The notes: generated by a model from the sequence alone, not told the origin. A stretch of DNA of 64,000 nt from Flavobacterium orientale (GCF_014638005.1 NZ_BMFG01000009.1:60444-124443); one strand, 5' to 3'. Counted from the stretch's first letter, positions 1 through 9,142 are shown. Translations and numbers: made by a program.

Positions 1-1
1 A

Positions 2-1999
2 AATATGAAAGCAGTAGATAGCATCACATTAAACACCTCTAACCTACGAAATTTCGATTGCAAACCAAAAGAAAGTGTTCCGGTTACTTGGAAAATTACA
101 ATTCCGGAAGGCTTGCAAGGTTTACAATATAAAATTGTAGCAAAATCAGGTAATTTTTCAGATGGTGAAGAAAATATTCTTCCTGTTTTAAGTAACAAAA
201 TTCTAATAACTGAAAGCATTCCAATTTGGGTAAAAGGAAATTCTAAAAAAGAATATGTTTTTGAAAACTTGAAAAACAATTCTTCTGAAACTCTAAAAAA
301 CCATCAATTTACGTTGGAATATACTTCTAATCCAACTTGGTTGGCGTTACAGTCGCTTCCCTATTTGATGGAATTTCAACATGAATGTGCTGAGCAGACT
401 TTTTCAAGATATTATGGAAATTTTATAGCTACAGAAATCATCAACAGCAACCCAAAAATTGCTACTTTATTTGAATCTTGGAAAAACAATCCAACATCGG
501 TTTCTAAAATAAATCAAAATGAAGAACTAAAATCCATTGTATTAAATGAAACTCCTTGGCTTTTGGATGCTGTAAGTGAGGAACTGAAAAACAAACGATT
601 GGCTTTGCTTATGGATTTGAATACAATGAAAGAATTACAAGAAAGCACATTTAAAAAGTTGGAAGAAAAACAATTGTCTTCCGGAGCATTTTCTTGGTTT
701 GATGGTGGTGAAGAAAATACTTTTATAACTCAACATATTGTTGCCGGGTTAGGACATTTAGGAAAGTTATTCCCTGAAAGTAATTCAAAATTTGAAAAGA
801 TAACTTCAAAAGCGATTCCACATCTTGATGCTAATTTCATTAAAAACAGCAGTTTAAAAAATGACCGCTTAAATTATTATACCTATTCTAATTTACATTA
901 TTTATATACTCGAAGTTTTTATCTTGAAAAAATGCCTGTTTCTAAGAAAATTGACTCCATTATTACTATCCAAAAAATTGAATTTAAAGCGAATTGGTTG
1001 CAGTATTCGCTATACAAAAAAGCTCTTTTGGCTTTAACGATGAATCGTTTTGGAGACAAAAAATTTGCTGAAAAAATCATCACTAACTTAAAAGAAACGG
1101 TCGCAAGAAATGATGATTTTGGAATGTATTGGGTTGAAAATAAAAACGGATATTATTGGTACCAATCTGCAATAGAAACACAAGCATTACTAATTGAAGC
1201 TTTTGCAGAAATTGAAAAAGACAAAAAATATGTTGATGAAATGAAAGTTTGGTTGCTCAAACAGAAACAATTGCAAAATTGGCCAACTACAAAAGCTACA
1301 ACAGAAGCTGTTTATGCTTTATTGTTACAAGGAAGCGATTGGGCAAATAGCATAGACAACACAAAATTCAAAATTGGTGACGAAAAAATATTGACCAAAA
1401 AATTATCCGAAAAAGATAAAGAAGCTGAAACCGGTTACATCAAAATGAATTGGAATTCAGATGAGATTACAAAAGAAATGGGATCTGTTTCCGTTGAAAA
1501 TAATTCGTCTGTAGCGGGTTTTGGAGGTTTATATTGGCAATATTTTGAGAGTTTGGAAAACATCAAATCAGACAGTACCGCAGTTTTATCCATTACTAAA
1601 AATTTATATAAAAAAATAAAATCTTCTGATGGAGATAAATTAGTTGAATTAAACAAAGAAACATTGAAACCAGGTGATTTAATTACGATTAGATTAATTT
1701 TAAAAACTGAAAACGATCTGGAATTTGTTCACTTAAAAGATTTGAGAGCGTCGAGTTTTGAACCTGTTGATGTTATTTCAAAATATGAAAGAAAAGATGG
1801 TTTACGTTTTTACAGAAGTACAAAAGATGTTGCAACACATTTTTTCTTTGACACAATTAAGAAAGGAACTTATGTTTTAGAATATGATGTTCGCATCAAT
1901 CATTCCGGTAGTTTTGTTGATGGAATTTCAACGTTGCAAAGTATGTATGCTCCCGAATTTTCAGCTCATTCCATCAGTACAAAAGTAAAAATAGAATAA
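2..1999 (+). CDS. Alpha-2-macroglobulin family protein, 3' part (5' end outside window)
   Basis: This is the C-terminal part of a large bacterial alpha-2-macroglobulin, a protease-trapping protein normally anchored on the periplasmic side of the membrane. The frame is open to the window edge, so the ATG at base 5 is probably internal; family members usually have well over 1,500 residues and about 664 are seen. Counting from that ATG, the thioester-type motif CAEQ lies at residues 128-131, followed by an alpha-helical stretch rich in W/Y like the thioester domain and a beta-rich C-terminus ending near residue 664. A hairpin terminator follows. The family is clear; whether the thioester forms is inferred from CAEQ alone. 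Confidence 0.85.
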   Translation, partial: NMKAVDSITLNTSNLRNFDCKPKESVPVTWKITIPEGLQGLQYKIVAKSGNFSDGEENILPVLSNKILITESIPIWVKGNSKKEYVFENLKNNSSETLKNHQFTLEYTSNPTWLALQSLPYLMEFQHECAEQTFSRYYGNFIATEIINSNPKIATLFESWKNNPTSVSKINQNEELKSIVLNETPWLLDAVSEELKNKRLALLMDLNTMKELQESTFKKLEEKQLSSGAFSWFDGGEENTFITQHIVAGLGHLGKLFPESNSKFEKITSKAIPHLDANFIKNSSLKNDRLNYYTYSNLHYLYTRSFYLEKMPVSKKIDSIITIQKIEFKANWLQYSLYKKALLALTMNRFGDKKFAEKIITNLKETVARNDDFGMYWVENKNGYYWYQSAIETQALLIEAFAEIEKDKKYVDEMKVWLLKQKQLQNWPTTKATTEAVYALLLQGSDWANSIDNTKFKIGDEKILTKKLSEKDKEAETGYIKMNWNSDEITKEMGSVSVENNSSVAGFGGLYWQYFESLENIKSDSTAVLSITKNLYKKIKSSDGDKLVELNKETLKPGDLITIRLILKTENDLEFVHLKDLRASSFEPVDVISKYERKDGLRFYRSTKDVATHFFFDTIKKGTYVLEYDVRINHSGSFVDGISTLQSMYAPEFSAHSISTKVKIE

Positions 2000-2019
2000 T
2001 CTTAAAATTCAATATTAAA

Positions 2020-2053
2020 AAAAAATCTGCTCCATCGCTGAAGCAGATTTTTT
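2020..2053. terminator. Bidirectional rho-independent terminator
   Basis: A 12-bp inverted repeat (AAAAAATCTGCT / AGCAGATTTTTT) with a 10-nt loop lies between the convergent alpha-2-macroglobulin and S46 peptidase genes. The A and T runs at both ends allow termination on either strand. Confidence 0.85.
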
Positions 2054-2073
2054 AATTGAATTAATAATAAACC

Positions 2074-4221
2074 TTATTTAACGATAGTTAACTCGTCAAT
2101 AATATGTTTGGCTCCCGCATATTTATCGATGATAAATAATACGAAACGAATATCTACATTGATTGTTCTTTGTAACTTGTCATCAAAAATAACGTCTCCG
2201 GCCATCGCTTCGATGTTTCCGTCAAACGCTAATCCAATCAATTCTCCTTTTCCATTCAACACTGGAGAACCTGAATTTCCACCGGTAATATCATTATCTG
2301 TCAAAAAGTTAACCGGCATATAACCCGCTTTATCTGCATATTGACCAAAATCTTTTTTGTTATACAAATCAATTAAAGGTTGTGACAAATCAAATTCAGG
2401 ATCACCTGCTTTATGCTTTTTCACCATTCCGGCTAAAGTTGTATAATTATTGATTTTCGCATCGTTTCTTTTATCTGCAGGTAATGCACGAACTTTTCCA
2501 TAGGTTAAACGCAACGTTGAATTGGCATCCGGATATAAAATCGGACTTAATTTTGACTCTTGTAAACCTGCTACTAATTTTCTGAAACCTGATTGATATT
2601 TATCTTCTGCAGCTTTTAACTCGTCTGATTTTTTATTAAAATGATCAATCAAATCTGAAGACAATTTGTATAATGGATCATTTGAAACTAACTCTGCATT
2701 AGGTAACTCTAAAAATGCCAAAAGTCTTTCTTTTGAAGTAAACAAACTCAAATCAATTACGTTTGATGCATAACTGTTAAAATCAGTTTTGCTATCCACC
2801 ATAGCCTGAATACTTGGTGCTAAAGCATAACCTTTAGCTTTTTCTGCATACAAAGCTAATTGACCCGCTAATACATCTTTTTCAAGTGGTAAATAGATAG
2901 TTTCAAAAGTTCCTTCAATCATTTCAATAAAACGAGGTTTCATTTGAGCTTTTTGATTGGCATCTGCTTTAGAATAATTTACCAATTGATTTCCTAAACG
3001 AGCCGGCAACGTTCCAAATGAAGTTCCTCTTAATAAAGTATTCAAATAGTTATCATGTTTTGCCTTTTCATTTGTTAAAGCATAATAAGCGTTGATATCT
3101 TTAATAACTGTTCCGTATTGAGCTTTATTATTTTTGTTGTTTGCCCATTTGTCAAATTTCTTTTCAACTTTTCTTTTAGAATCTGCTGTTTTAAATTGAG
3201 AAAGAGCATCAATCATCCCCTGTCTGTTTTTCCAATAATTGGCAATAGAAGCATATTTTGAAGCATAATTCAAACGAACTGCATCATCTTTATCCATGTG
3301 CACTTTCATTTTGTCCATTGACATTTTTGAACCTTCAACCCAAGCAGGATAAGCAAACTTTACGTTTTGCTCTATTCCTTCAGCCGGCATCCAACGGTTT
3401 GTACGACCCGGATATCCTAAAATCATAGCAAAATCATTTTCTTGAACACCTTTCAAGCTAATTGGCAAATGGTGTTTTGGTTTTAACGGAACATTGTTTT
3501 CTGAATACTCAGCCGGATTTCCGTTAGCATCAGCATAAACTCTGAACAAAGCGAAATCTCCTGTGTGACGAGGCCATTCCCAGTTGTCAGTATCACCACC
3601 AAATTTTCCGATACTTTCAGTTGGAGTTCCAACTAAACGAACATCGGTGTAATCTTGATAAACAAAATAATAATATTCATTTCCTTGGAAAAACGGACGC
3701 ACAGAAACAGTATATTTTCCGCCACCATCATTTTCCTTTTGAATTTTTGCTGTTTCCTGATTGATTGCCGCTTCACGTTCAGCTTCAGACATTTTATCAT
3801 TTACAACACCTAAAATTCGTTTGGTTACATCATCCATACGAACGAAGAAACGCACAAATAAACTTTTAGGTTTTAATTCCGCTTTGCGGTTTTGAGCCCA
3901 AAAACCATCTCTTAAATAGTTGCTTTCCGGAGTTGAAAGTTCTGCAATTTTATCATATCCACAGTGATGATTGGTCAATACCAACCCATCTTTGGAAATC
4001 ATTTCGGCAGTACAACCACCATTAAATTGCACAATGGCATCTTTTACACTGGAATTGTTAATGCTGTATATTTCTTCAGCCGTTAACTGCAATCCCATTT
4101 TTTGCATATCGCGTTGATTTAGTCGCTGAATATGCATTAAAAACCACATTCCTTCGTTAGCAAAAACGGTTGCCGGAGCAAACGCAATTAATGCTACAAG
4201 ACTTAAAATAATTTTTTTCAT
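2074..4221 (-). CDS. S46 family dipeptidyl-peptidase, DPP7-like
   Basis: Serine exopeptidase that releases dipeptides from peptide N-termini in the periplasm or at the cell surface. A signal peptide (residues 1 to about 21, ending VFA) precedes the mature enzyme. The catalytic triad can be placed: His86 in TNHHCGYD, Asp222 in HTGDFALF, and Ser650 in TGGNSGSPV. Length (715 aa) is normal for S46. The residue 18 after the catalytic serine is Gly668 in AFDGN; in this family Gly there is associated with DPP7 (hydrophobic/aliphatic P1) and Arg or Ser with DPP11 (acidic P1), so I call it DPP7-like. The gene is monocistronic, with the shared terminator at 2020-2053. Confidence 0.93.
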   Translation of the reverse strand: MKKIILSLVALIAFAPATVFANEGMWFLMHIQRLNQRDMQKMGLQLTAEEIYSINNSSVKDAIVQFNGGCTAEMISKDGLVLTNHHCGYDKIAELSTPESNYLRDGFWAQNRKAELKPKSLFVRFFVRMDDVTKRILGVVNDKMSEAEREAAINQETAKIQKENDGGGKYTVSVRPFFQGNEYYYFVYQDYTDVRLVGTPTESIGKFGGDTDNWEWPRHTGDFALFRVYADANGNPAEYSENNVPLKPKHHLPISLKGVQENDFAMILGYPGRTNRWMPAEGIEQNVKFAYPAWVEGSKMSMDKMKVHMDKDDAVRLNYASKYASIANYWKNRQGMIDALSQFKTADSKRKVEKKFDKWANNKNNKAQYGTVIKDINAYYALTNEKAKHDNYLNTLLRGTSFGTLPARLGNQLVNYSKADANQKAQMKPRFIEMIEGTFETIYLPLEKDVLAGQLALYAEKAKGYALAPSIQAMVDSKTDFNSYASNVIDLSLFTSKERLLAFLELPNAELVSNDPLYKLSSDLIDHFNKKSDELKAAEDKYQSGFRKLVAGLQESKLSPILYPDANSTLRLTYGKVRALPADKRNDAKINNYTTLAGMVKKHKAGDPEFDLSQPLIDLYNKKDFGQYADKAGYMPVNFLTDNDITGGNSGSPVLNGKGELIGLAFDGNIEAMAGDVIFDDKLQRTINVDIRFVLFIIDKYAGAKHIIDELTIVK

Positions 4222-4339
4222 TTTTTGATTAATTTTTACTGTTTGCGAATATACTTTTTTTTGCCTTTTGAAATTATTTTTTTAATTGAAAAACCTCTAC
4301 ACCTACATATTTTTAACTTAATTTTTAGAATTCCATAAA

Positions 4340-4366
4340 AAAAGCATCCGATTAGGGATGCTTTTG
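4340..4366 (-). terminator. Terminator of obgE
   Basis: A 10-bp perfect stem (AAAAGCATCC / GGATGCTTTT) with a 6-nt loop, followed on the minus strand by a T run, lies 23 bases after the obgE stop codon. Confidence 0.85.
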
Positions 4367-4388
4367 TAAGAAATATATAATTTAAAAA

Positions 4389-5393
4389 TTATTCTTCATT
4401 CAACATTTTCCATAACATATCCTTCAATTCTTGCAAACCTTGTTGTGCAACTGAAGATATAAAATGGTATTTAACGCCTTTGAACTCTTTTTTCATTTGT
4501 TTTTCGAGTTCGCCTCTTAATTCATCATCCAACATATCACATTTGGAAATCACTAAAATTCGGTCTTTATCCAACATTTCAGGATTGTATCGGCGAAGTT
4601 CATCCAACAAAATTTCGTATTCTTTTTTGATGTCTGCCGCATCAGCAGGCACTAAAAACAGTAAAATTGAATTTCGTTCAATGTGGCGTAAAAAGTAATG
4701 TCCGAGTCCTTTTCCTTCGGCAGCCCCTTCGATAATTCCGGGAATATCAGCCATTACAAACGATTGAAAATCTCTGTACGACACAATTCCTAAATTAGGT
4801 TTCAAAGTCGTAAACGGATAATCGGCAATTTTAGGTTTAGCTGATGTCATCACCGAAAGTAAAGTTGATTTTCCGGCATTTGGAAAACCTACCAAACCAA
4901 CATCGGCTAAAACTTTCAATTCTAAAGTCACATCCACTTCTTCCACCGGCATTCCGGGTTGAGCATAACGTGGTGTTTGATTGGTTGACGATCGGAAATG
5001 CCAGTTTCCAAGTCCGCCTTTTCCACCTTTTGCAATGATTTTTACTTCATCGTGTTCGGTGATTTCAAACAGAATTTCTCCTGTTTCCTGATCACGAACA
5101 ACGGTTCCCAACGGAACTTCCACAAATTTATCTTCACCATCATGACCTGTACTTCTTGAACTTCCACCATCACCACCATGGCCGGCACGAATGTGTTTAA
5201 CGAATTTCAAATGAAATAATGTCCAAAGACTTTTGTTTCCTTTTAAATAAACGTGACCACCTCGACCACCATCACCACCATCGGGACCACCTTTTTCAAT
5301 AAATTTTTCACGGTGAAGATGCGAAGATCCCTTCCCTCCCTTTCCGGATGAAACATATATTTTTACGTAGTCTACAAAATTTCCTTCTGTCAT
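4389..5393 (-). CDS. obgE: GTPase Obg (ribosome assembly / stress GTPase)
   Basis: Essential Obg-family GTPase acting in 50S subunit maturation and stringent control. Residues 1-160 are the glycine-rich Obg fold (many GGxGG turns). The G domain follows: G1 GFPNAGKS at 169-176, G3 DIPG at 216-219, and G4 as SKCD (283-286) instead of NKxD. The usual C-terminal OCT extension is absent; the protein stops at 334 aa. The frame is open 26 codons further upstream, but [14 protein letters not shown] is the normal Obg N-terminus and the extra stretch is repeat-derived, so I start at 5393. Three 7-bp repeats end one base before this ATG. Confidence 0.96.
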   Translation of the reverse strand: MTEGNFVDYVKIYVSSGKGGKGSSHLHREKFIEKGGPDGGDGGRGGHVYLKGNKSLWTLFHLKFVKHIRAGHGGDGGSSRSTGHDGEDKFVEVPLGTVVRDQETGEILFEITEHDEVKIIAKGGKGGLGNWHFRSSTNQTPRYAQPGMPVEEVDVTLELKVLADVGLVGFPNAGKSTLLSVMTSAKPKIADYPFTTLKPNLGIVSYRDFQSFVMADIPGIIEGAAEGKGLGHYFLRHIERNSILLFLVPADAADIKKEYEILLDELRRYNPEMLDKDRILVISKCDMLDDELRGELEKQMKKEFKGVKYHFISSVAQQGLQELKDMLWKMLNEE

Positions 5394-5394
5394 T

Positions 5395-5415
5395 TTTTCT
5401 GTTTTCTGTTGTCTG
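5395..5415 (-). repeat. Heptad tandem repeat before obgE start codon
   Basis: Read on the minus strand there are three 7-bp units, CAGACAA, CAGAAAA and CAGAAAA, ending one base before the obgE ATG (5391-5393). The array occupies the position where a ribosome binding site would lie. No recognisable Shine-Dalgarno is present in it. Confidence 0.75.
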
Positions 5416-5451
5416 TTTAGCCCGGATTGTAGCGGAAAGCCCGAAGCTAAA
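5416..5451. repeat. Imperfect palindromic element upstream of obgE
   Basis: The element is bounded by TTTAGC (5416-5421) and GCTAAA (5446-5451) and contains two direct copies of AGCCCG around an AGCGG core. It resembles an interspersed element I associate with flavobacterial intergenic DNA (from memory, not searched). It lies in the presumed obgE leader and abuts the heptad repeat. Confidence 0.45.
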
Positions 5452-5468
5452 AAACTAATTTTTCTTGA

Positions 5469-5502
5469 CAAAAAAGAGCAACCAATGGAAGCTCCTTTTT
5501 TG
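5469..5502 (-). terminator. Probable terminator downstream of adk
   Basis: On the minus strand an A-rich arm plus GGAGC pairs with GCTC and a run of T, with one bulged base and a 14-nt loop. It lies between adk and obgE, which suggests that obgE has its own promoter. Two smaller hairpins sit between it and adk: GATTC/GAATC at 5523-5544 and AAGCTAA/TTAGCTT at 5545-5566. Confidence 0.6.
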
Positions 5503-5567
5503 TTTTAATAATTATTTCTAACGATTCTGATAAAAATAGGAATCAAGCTAAAAGCCGGATTAGCTTC

Positions 5568-6140
5568 TTATAATGAATCAAATACGTGATTCAATCTCTC
5601 GTTTACTTCTGTAATTGTACCTATTCCATTTACAGCATGAAACTTCCCTTGAGCTTCATAGTATGCCATCAACGGTGCTGTTTTTTCATTGTATTCTTGA
5701 TATCTATTTCTAATTTTTTCTTCGTCCTGATCATCAGCTCTTCCTGAAGTTACTCCCCTTTTTAATAAGCGTTGAACCAAGATTTCATCATCGGCTTCTA
5801 AAGCAACTGTTGCAGTAATATTTTGATTTTTAGAAGCTAAAAAAGCATCTAAAGCTTCTGCTTGAGCAATTGTTCTTGGGAAACCATCAAATAAAAATCC
5901 GGCAGAATCAGGGTTGTTATCCACTTCACTTTGCAACATTTGAATGGTCACTTCATCTGGAACCAAATCACCCTTATCCATAAAAGTTTTCGCTAATTTT
6001 CCTAACTCGGTGTCATTTTTTATATTGAATCGGAAAATATCGCCGGTTGATAAATGCGTTAAATTGTATTTTTCTTTTAAAAATTCAGCTTGTGTGCCTT
6101 TTCCTGCACCCGGTTTTCCGAAAAGAACGATGTTAATCAT
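5568..6140 (-). CDS. adk: Adenylate kinase
   Basis: Converts AMP + ATP to 2 ADP in the cytoplasm. The P-loop GKPGAGKGT lies at residues 8-16, followed by the AMP-binding region (LSTGD and LFDGFPRT) and the LID-side segment with RADD. At 190 aa it is the short form, with a reduced LID lacking the zinc-binding insertion of the 214-aa type. It lies 44 bases downstream of hpt on the same strand, so the two are probably cotranscribed and join adenylate balance to purine salvage. Confidence 0.97.
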   Translation of the reverse strand: MINIVLFGKPGAGKGTQAEFLKEKYNLTHLSTGDIFRFNIKNDTELGKLAKTFMDKGDLVPDEVTIQMLQSEVDNNPDSAGFLFDGFPRTIAQAEALDAFLASKNQNITATVALEADDEILVQRLLKRGVTSGRADDQDEEKIRNRYQEYNEKTAPLMAYYEAQGKFHAVNGIGTITEVNERLNHVFDSL

Positions 6141-6184
6141 TTTAATATGGATTGTTGGATTGTTAGATTATTTAATTTTAGGAT

Positions 6185-6715
6185 TTATTCTGCAAGTTGA
6201 TAAACGTCTGGTAAATTTCGTCCCAAACCATCATAATCAAGACCGTAGCCTACGATAAATTTGTTTGGAATTCGAATTCCTACATAATCAATTTTGATGT
6301 CTTTTTTGTAGGCATCCGGTTTTAAAAACAAAGTGGCAATTTTGAGATGTTTTACATTTTTTTCTTTAAAAATTGCTTTCAATTCTTCGATGGTATTTCC
6401 GGTATCGATGATATCTTCAACTATAACAACGGTTCTCCCTTCTAAATTTTGGTTTAAACCGATTAATTGCTTTACTTCATTTGTGGTTTGAGTACCTTCA
6501 TAGGAAGACAATTTCACAAAACTCACTTCACACATCCCACGATATTCTTTCATTAAATCGGACAAAACCATAAAAGCTCCGTTTAAAACACCCACAAAAA
6601 CGGGCACTTCATCAAAAAAATCATCGTCCATTTGTTTAGCTAAATTTTTAATAGCAAAATTCAATTCTTCCGAAGAAATAAACGGTACAAATGTTTTGTC
6701 GTGAAGGTGTATCAT
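6185..6715 (-). CDS. hpt: Hypoxanthine phosphoribosyltransferase
   Basis: Purine salvage enzyme making IMP/GMP from hypoxanthine/guanine and PRPP. The PRPP-binding loop VIVEDIIDTGNT is intact and the flexible-loop SSYEG follows the family pattern. The product is 176 aa from MIHLHDKTF. A longer frame could begin at 6739, but the 8 extra codons overlap a likely minus-strand -7 box (TAAATTTG at 6744-6737), so I prefer 6715. It heads the hpt-adk pair and diverges from a HEAT-like gene and purK-purE. Confidence 0.94.
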   Translation of the reverse strand: MIHLHDKTFVPFISSEELNFAIKNLAKQMDDDFFDEVPVFVGVLNGAFMVLSDLMKEYRGMCEVSFVKLSSYEGTQTTNEVKQLIGLNQNLEGRTVVIVEDIIDTGNTIEELKAIFKEKNVKHLKIATLFLKPDAYKKDIKIDYVGIRIPNKFIVGYGLDYDGLGRNLPDVYQLAE

Positions 6716-6808
6716 GTTCTGATTTTTAATAAAGTGCAAATTTACGGAAGTCTTGACTATTACGAAGTAAGAATTCCGACTTTTTTGTAAAATTGGTATA
6801 TTTACCGA

Positions 6809-7354
6809 ATGAATTCAATGATATATCAAAAAATAGAAGGAAGCACAGCTCATGTGAAAAGCCGAGTTATGGTGAGTAATTTTGCCATGAAAAGTGAAGA
6901 AAATTTGAAAGAATTGATTTCGATTGCTTTTGATATTTCGCATGAATTACACGTCAAAGCCTTTTGGAGTTTGGATTTGGTAGGTGAAAAAAAGTTGAAA
7001 TTGCTAGTTCCTTATATTGATGAATTTTGCGAAGTGTTACCTAAAATCAAAAATGATTCTTCGTTGCGACCTGCCACTCGAATTGCAATGTTTTTAACTA
7101 AAAGCAATCATCGAAAAAACGGAATTAATTTAACCAAAGAGCAAGAACATATTTTAATTGAAGCATTGATTGATCGATTAATTCAAGACGAAAAAGTAGC
7201 TTCAAAAGCATACGCAATGAAAGCATTATTTGTTTTAGGGAAAAAATACGATTGGATTTATGAGGAATTAAAACCAATTTTAAGTCAGGATTATTCGAAT
7301 CATTCTGCAGGTTATAAAGCGGCAGCAAGAAATATTTTGAAACGACTGAAATAA
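6809..7354 (+). CDS. HEAT-like alpha-helical protein of unknown function
   Basis: A 181-aa soluble protein, almost entirely alpha-helical, with repeated helix pairs (LVPYIDEFCEVLPKI; IEALIDRLIQDEKVASKAYAMKALFVL) like ARM/HEAT folds. It has no signal peptide, membrane segment or catalytic motif. It sits 48 bases upstream of purK on the same strand, which may explain why such proteins sometimes carry an adenylosuccinate-lyase label; nothing in the sequence resembles that enzyme (no SSxMPxKxN signature). A scaffold or interaction role is only a guess. Confidence 0.8.
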   Translation: MNSMIYQKIEGSTAHVKSRVMVSNFAMKSEENLKELISIAFDISHELHVKAFWSLDLVGEKKLKLLVPYIDEFCEVLPKIKNDSSLRPATRIAMFLTKSNHRKNGINLTKEQEHILIEALIDRLIQDEKVASKAYAMKALFVLGKKYDWIYEELKPILSQDYSNHSAGYKAAARNILKRLK

Positions 7355-7402
7355 CTTTTCATTCAATAAATTGTTACTTATCTTTGCCCAAACAACAACA
7401 CA

Positions 7403-8566
7403 ATGAACTACTTTTCATCCGATTTTAAATTAGGTATTTTGGGAGGAGGTCAGTTAGGCAAAATGCTTTTGGCTGAAACCCGAAAATTTGACATACAAAC
7501 TTTTGTTTTAGATCCAAGCCCGGAAGCTCCTGCACAATTTGGTTGCAACCAATTTTTTGAAGGAAGTTTGATGCATTTTGAAACCGTTTATCGTTTCGGA
7601 AAAATGGTTGATTTACTAACTATCGAAATCGAAAATGTAAATTTGGAAGCTCTTCTTAAATTGGAAGAAGAAGGCTTGCCGATTTATCCTTCTCCAAAAA
7701 CATTACACCAAATTCAAAATAAAGGAAGACAAAAGGATTTTTATGCGGATAATGACATTCCAACTTCTAATTTCAAACGATTTGTGAGTTTAAAATCATT
7801 ACAAGAAGCGATAAAAAATGATGAATTAGATTTTCCTTTTGTATGGAAATGTGCTCAATTTGGTTACGACGGAACTGGTGTTAAAATTTGTCGTTCTGCT
7901 TTAGATCTTGTCAAACTTCCTGATGTGGAATGCATTGCCGAAGATAGGATTCCGTTTAAAAATGAGTTAGCTGTCATTGTGGCTCGTTCTGTTTCCGGTG
8001 AAGTAAAAACCTATCCTGTGGTGGAGATGGAATTTCACCCGGAAGCCAATCAAGTAGAATATGTGATTTGCCCGGCTCGAATTGACGAGAAAGTGGCTCA
8101 AAAAGCTCAAGAAATTGCGTTGAAAGTTTCAGAATCATTCAATCATGTTGGTTTATTAGCGGTAGAAATGTTTCAAACCGAAAACGATGAAATTTTAGTC
8201 AATGAAGTAGCTCCACGACCCCATAATTCAGGTCATTACAGCATCGAGGCCAGTTATACTTCGCAATTTGAAAATCATCTGCGAGCTATTTTAGACTTAC
8301 CTTTAGGCAATACAGCTAGCAAAGTTGCCGGAATTATGGTAAATTTGGTGGGTGAAGAAGGTTTTTCCGGTCAAGTTATTTATGAAAACATTGAAAAAAT
8401 CATGGCGATTGATGGTGTAACTCCTCATATTTATGGTAAAAGAGAAACACGTCCTTTCCGCAAAATGGGTCATGTAACGATTGTGAATGAAGATATGATG
8501 GAAGCGAGAAGAATTGCGGAGGAAGTGAAGAATAGTATTAGAGTAATCAGTGGTCAGTCGCAGTAA
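7403..8566 (+). CDS. purK: 5-(carboxyamino)imidazole ribonucleotide synthase
   Basis: ATP-grasp enzyme carboxylating AIR to N5-CAIR in de novo purine synthesis; the product passes to PurE, encoded next. It begins with the nucleotide-binding turn ILGGGQLGKML and shows the ATP-grasp strand VWKCAQFGYDGTGV, the catalytic EVAPRPHNSGHYSIE segment, and a C-terminal lid to residue 387. A -7-like box TATCTTTG at 7379-7386 precedes it. The last codons (SGQSQ) fall within a short direct repeat (TCAGTCGCAGT), so the extreme C-terminus appears repeat-derived. Confidence 0.96.
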   Translation: MNYFSSDFKLGILGGGQLGKMLLAETRKFDIQTFVLDPSPEAPAQFGCNQFFEGSLMHFETVYRFGKMVDLLTIEIENVNLEALLKLEEEGLPIYPSPKTLHQIQNKGRQKDFYADNDIPTSNFKRFVSLKSLQEAIKNDELDFPFVWKCAQFGYDGTGVKICRSALDLVKLPDVECIAEDRIPFKNELAVIVARSVSGEVKTYPVVEMEFHPEANQVEYVICPARIDEKVAQKAQEIALKVSESFNHVGLLAVEMFQTENDEILVNEVAPRPHNSGHYSIEASYTSQFENHLRAILDLPLGNTASKVAGIMVNLVGEEGFSGQVIYENIEKIMAIDGVTPHIYGKRETRPFRKMGHVTIVNEDMMEARRIAEEVKNSIRVISGQSQ

Positions 8567-8577
8567 TCAGTCGCAGT
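8554..8577. repeat. Direct repeat TCAGTCGCAGT overlapping purK stop
   Basis: Two exact 11-bp copies lie at 8554-8564 and 8567-8577, within a broader run of CAG-headed 6-7 bp units (CAGTGGT, CAGTCG, CAGTAAT, CAGTCG, CAGTTCG). The purK TAA lies at the end of the first copy. The run leads into the 14-bp tandem repeat before purE. Confidence 0.7.
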
Positions 8578-8598
8578 TCGCAGCATAAAACTAATTAA

Positions 8599-8649
8599 CT
8601 TGAAACATTAAACTTGAAACATTAAACTTGAAACATTAAACTTGAAACA
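8599..8649 (+). repeat. 14-bp tandem repeat directly upstream of purE
   Basis: Three perfect copies of CTTGAAACATTAAA (8599-8612, 8613-8626, 8627-8640) and a fourth partial copy end 7 bases before the purE ATG. The unit can be read as two related heptads, CTTGAAA and CATTAAA. It fills most of the purK-purE spacer. Confidence 0.9.
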
Positions 8650-8656
8650 AAAAATA

Positions 8657-9142
8657 ATGAGCAAAGTAGCCATCATAATGGGTTCCATCTCCGACATGCC
8701 GGTCATGCAAGAAGCCATCGACATCTTAAAAGGATTTGATATAGAAACCGAAGTTGATATTGTTTCGGCACACCGAACACCGGAAAAATTGTTTGATTTT
8801 AGTAAAAATGCTCACACTCGTGGCATTTCGGTCATTATTGCAGGAGCTGGTGGTGCAGCCCATTTACCCGGAATGGTTGCTTCGATGTCGCCATTGCCAG
8901 TAATTGGTGTTCCGGTGAAATCAAGTAATTCCATTGACGGTTGGGATTCAGTTTTGTCGATTTTGCAAATGCCGGGCGGTGTTCCTGTAGCAACAGTAGC
9001 ATTGAACGGAGCCAAAAATGCCGGAATTTTAGCGGCACAAATTATCGGAAGTCACGATAAATGTGTGTTGGATAAAATTGTTTTCTACAAAGAAGGTTTG
9101 AAAGAAGCGGTTTTGAAAGCTTCGGAAGGATTGAATAAATAA
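8657..9142 (+). CDS. purE: N5-carboxyaminoimidazole ribonucleotide mutase
   Basis: Class I PurE, interconverting N5-CAIR and CAIR directly after PurK. N-terminal GSISDMPVM binds the phosphate; SAHRTPE carries the catalytic histidine; GGAAHLPGM and the SSNS segment complete the site. Length 161 aa. An in-frame TTG at 8642 would add five residues, but it lies in the tandem repeat and MSKVAIIMGS is the normal start. purK and purE are separated by 90 bases that are almost all repeat, so any coupling between them spans repeat DNA. Confidence 0.96.
   Translation: MSKVAIIMGSISDMPVMQEAIDILKGFDIETEVDIVSAHRTPEKLFDFSKNAHTRGISVIIAGAGGAAHLPGMVASMSPLPVIGVPVKSSNSIDGWDSVLSILQMPGGVPVATVALNGAKNAGILAAQIIGSHDKCVLDKIVFYKEGLKEAVLKASEGLNK

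Noticed and set aside
5394..5471. N-terminal extension of obgE
   Set aside because: The extension comes from the palindromic element and heptad repeat, upstream of the normal Obg start.
8642..8656. TTG start for purE
   Set aside because: It lies in the 14-bp repeat; the ATG at 8657 matches the normal PurE N-terminus.
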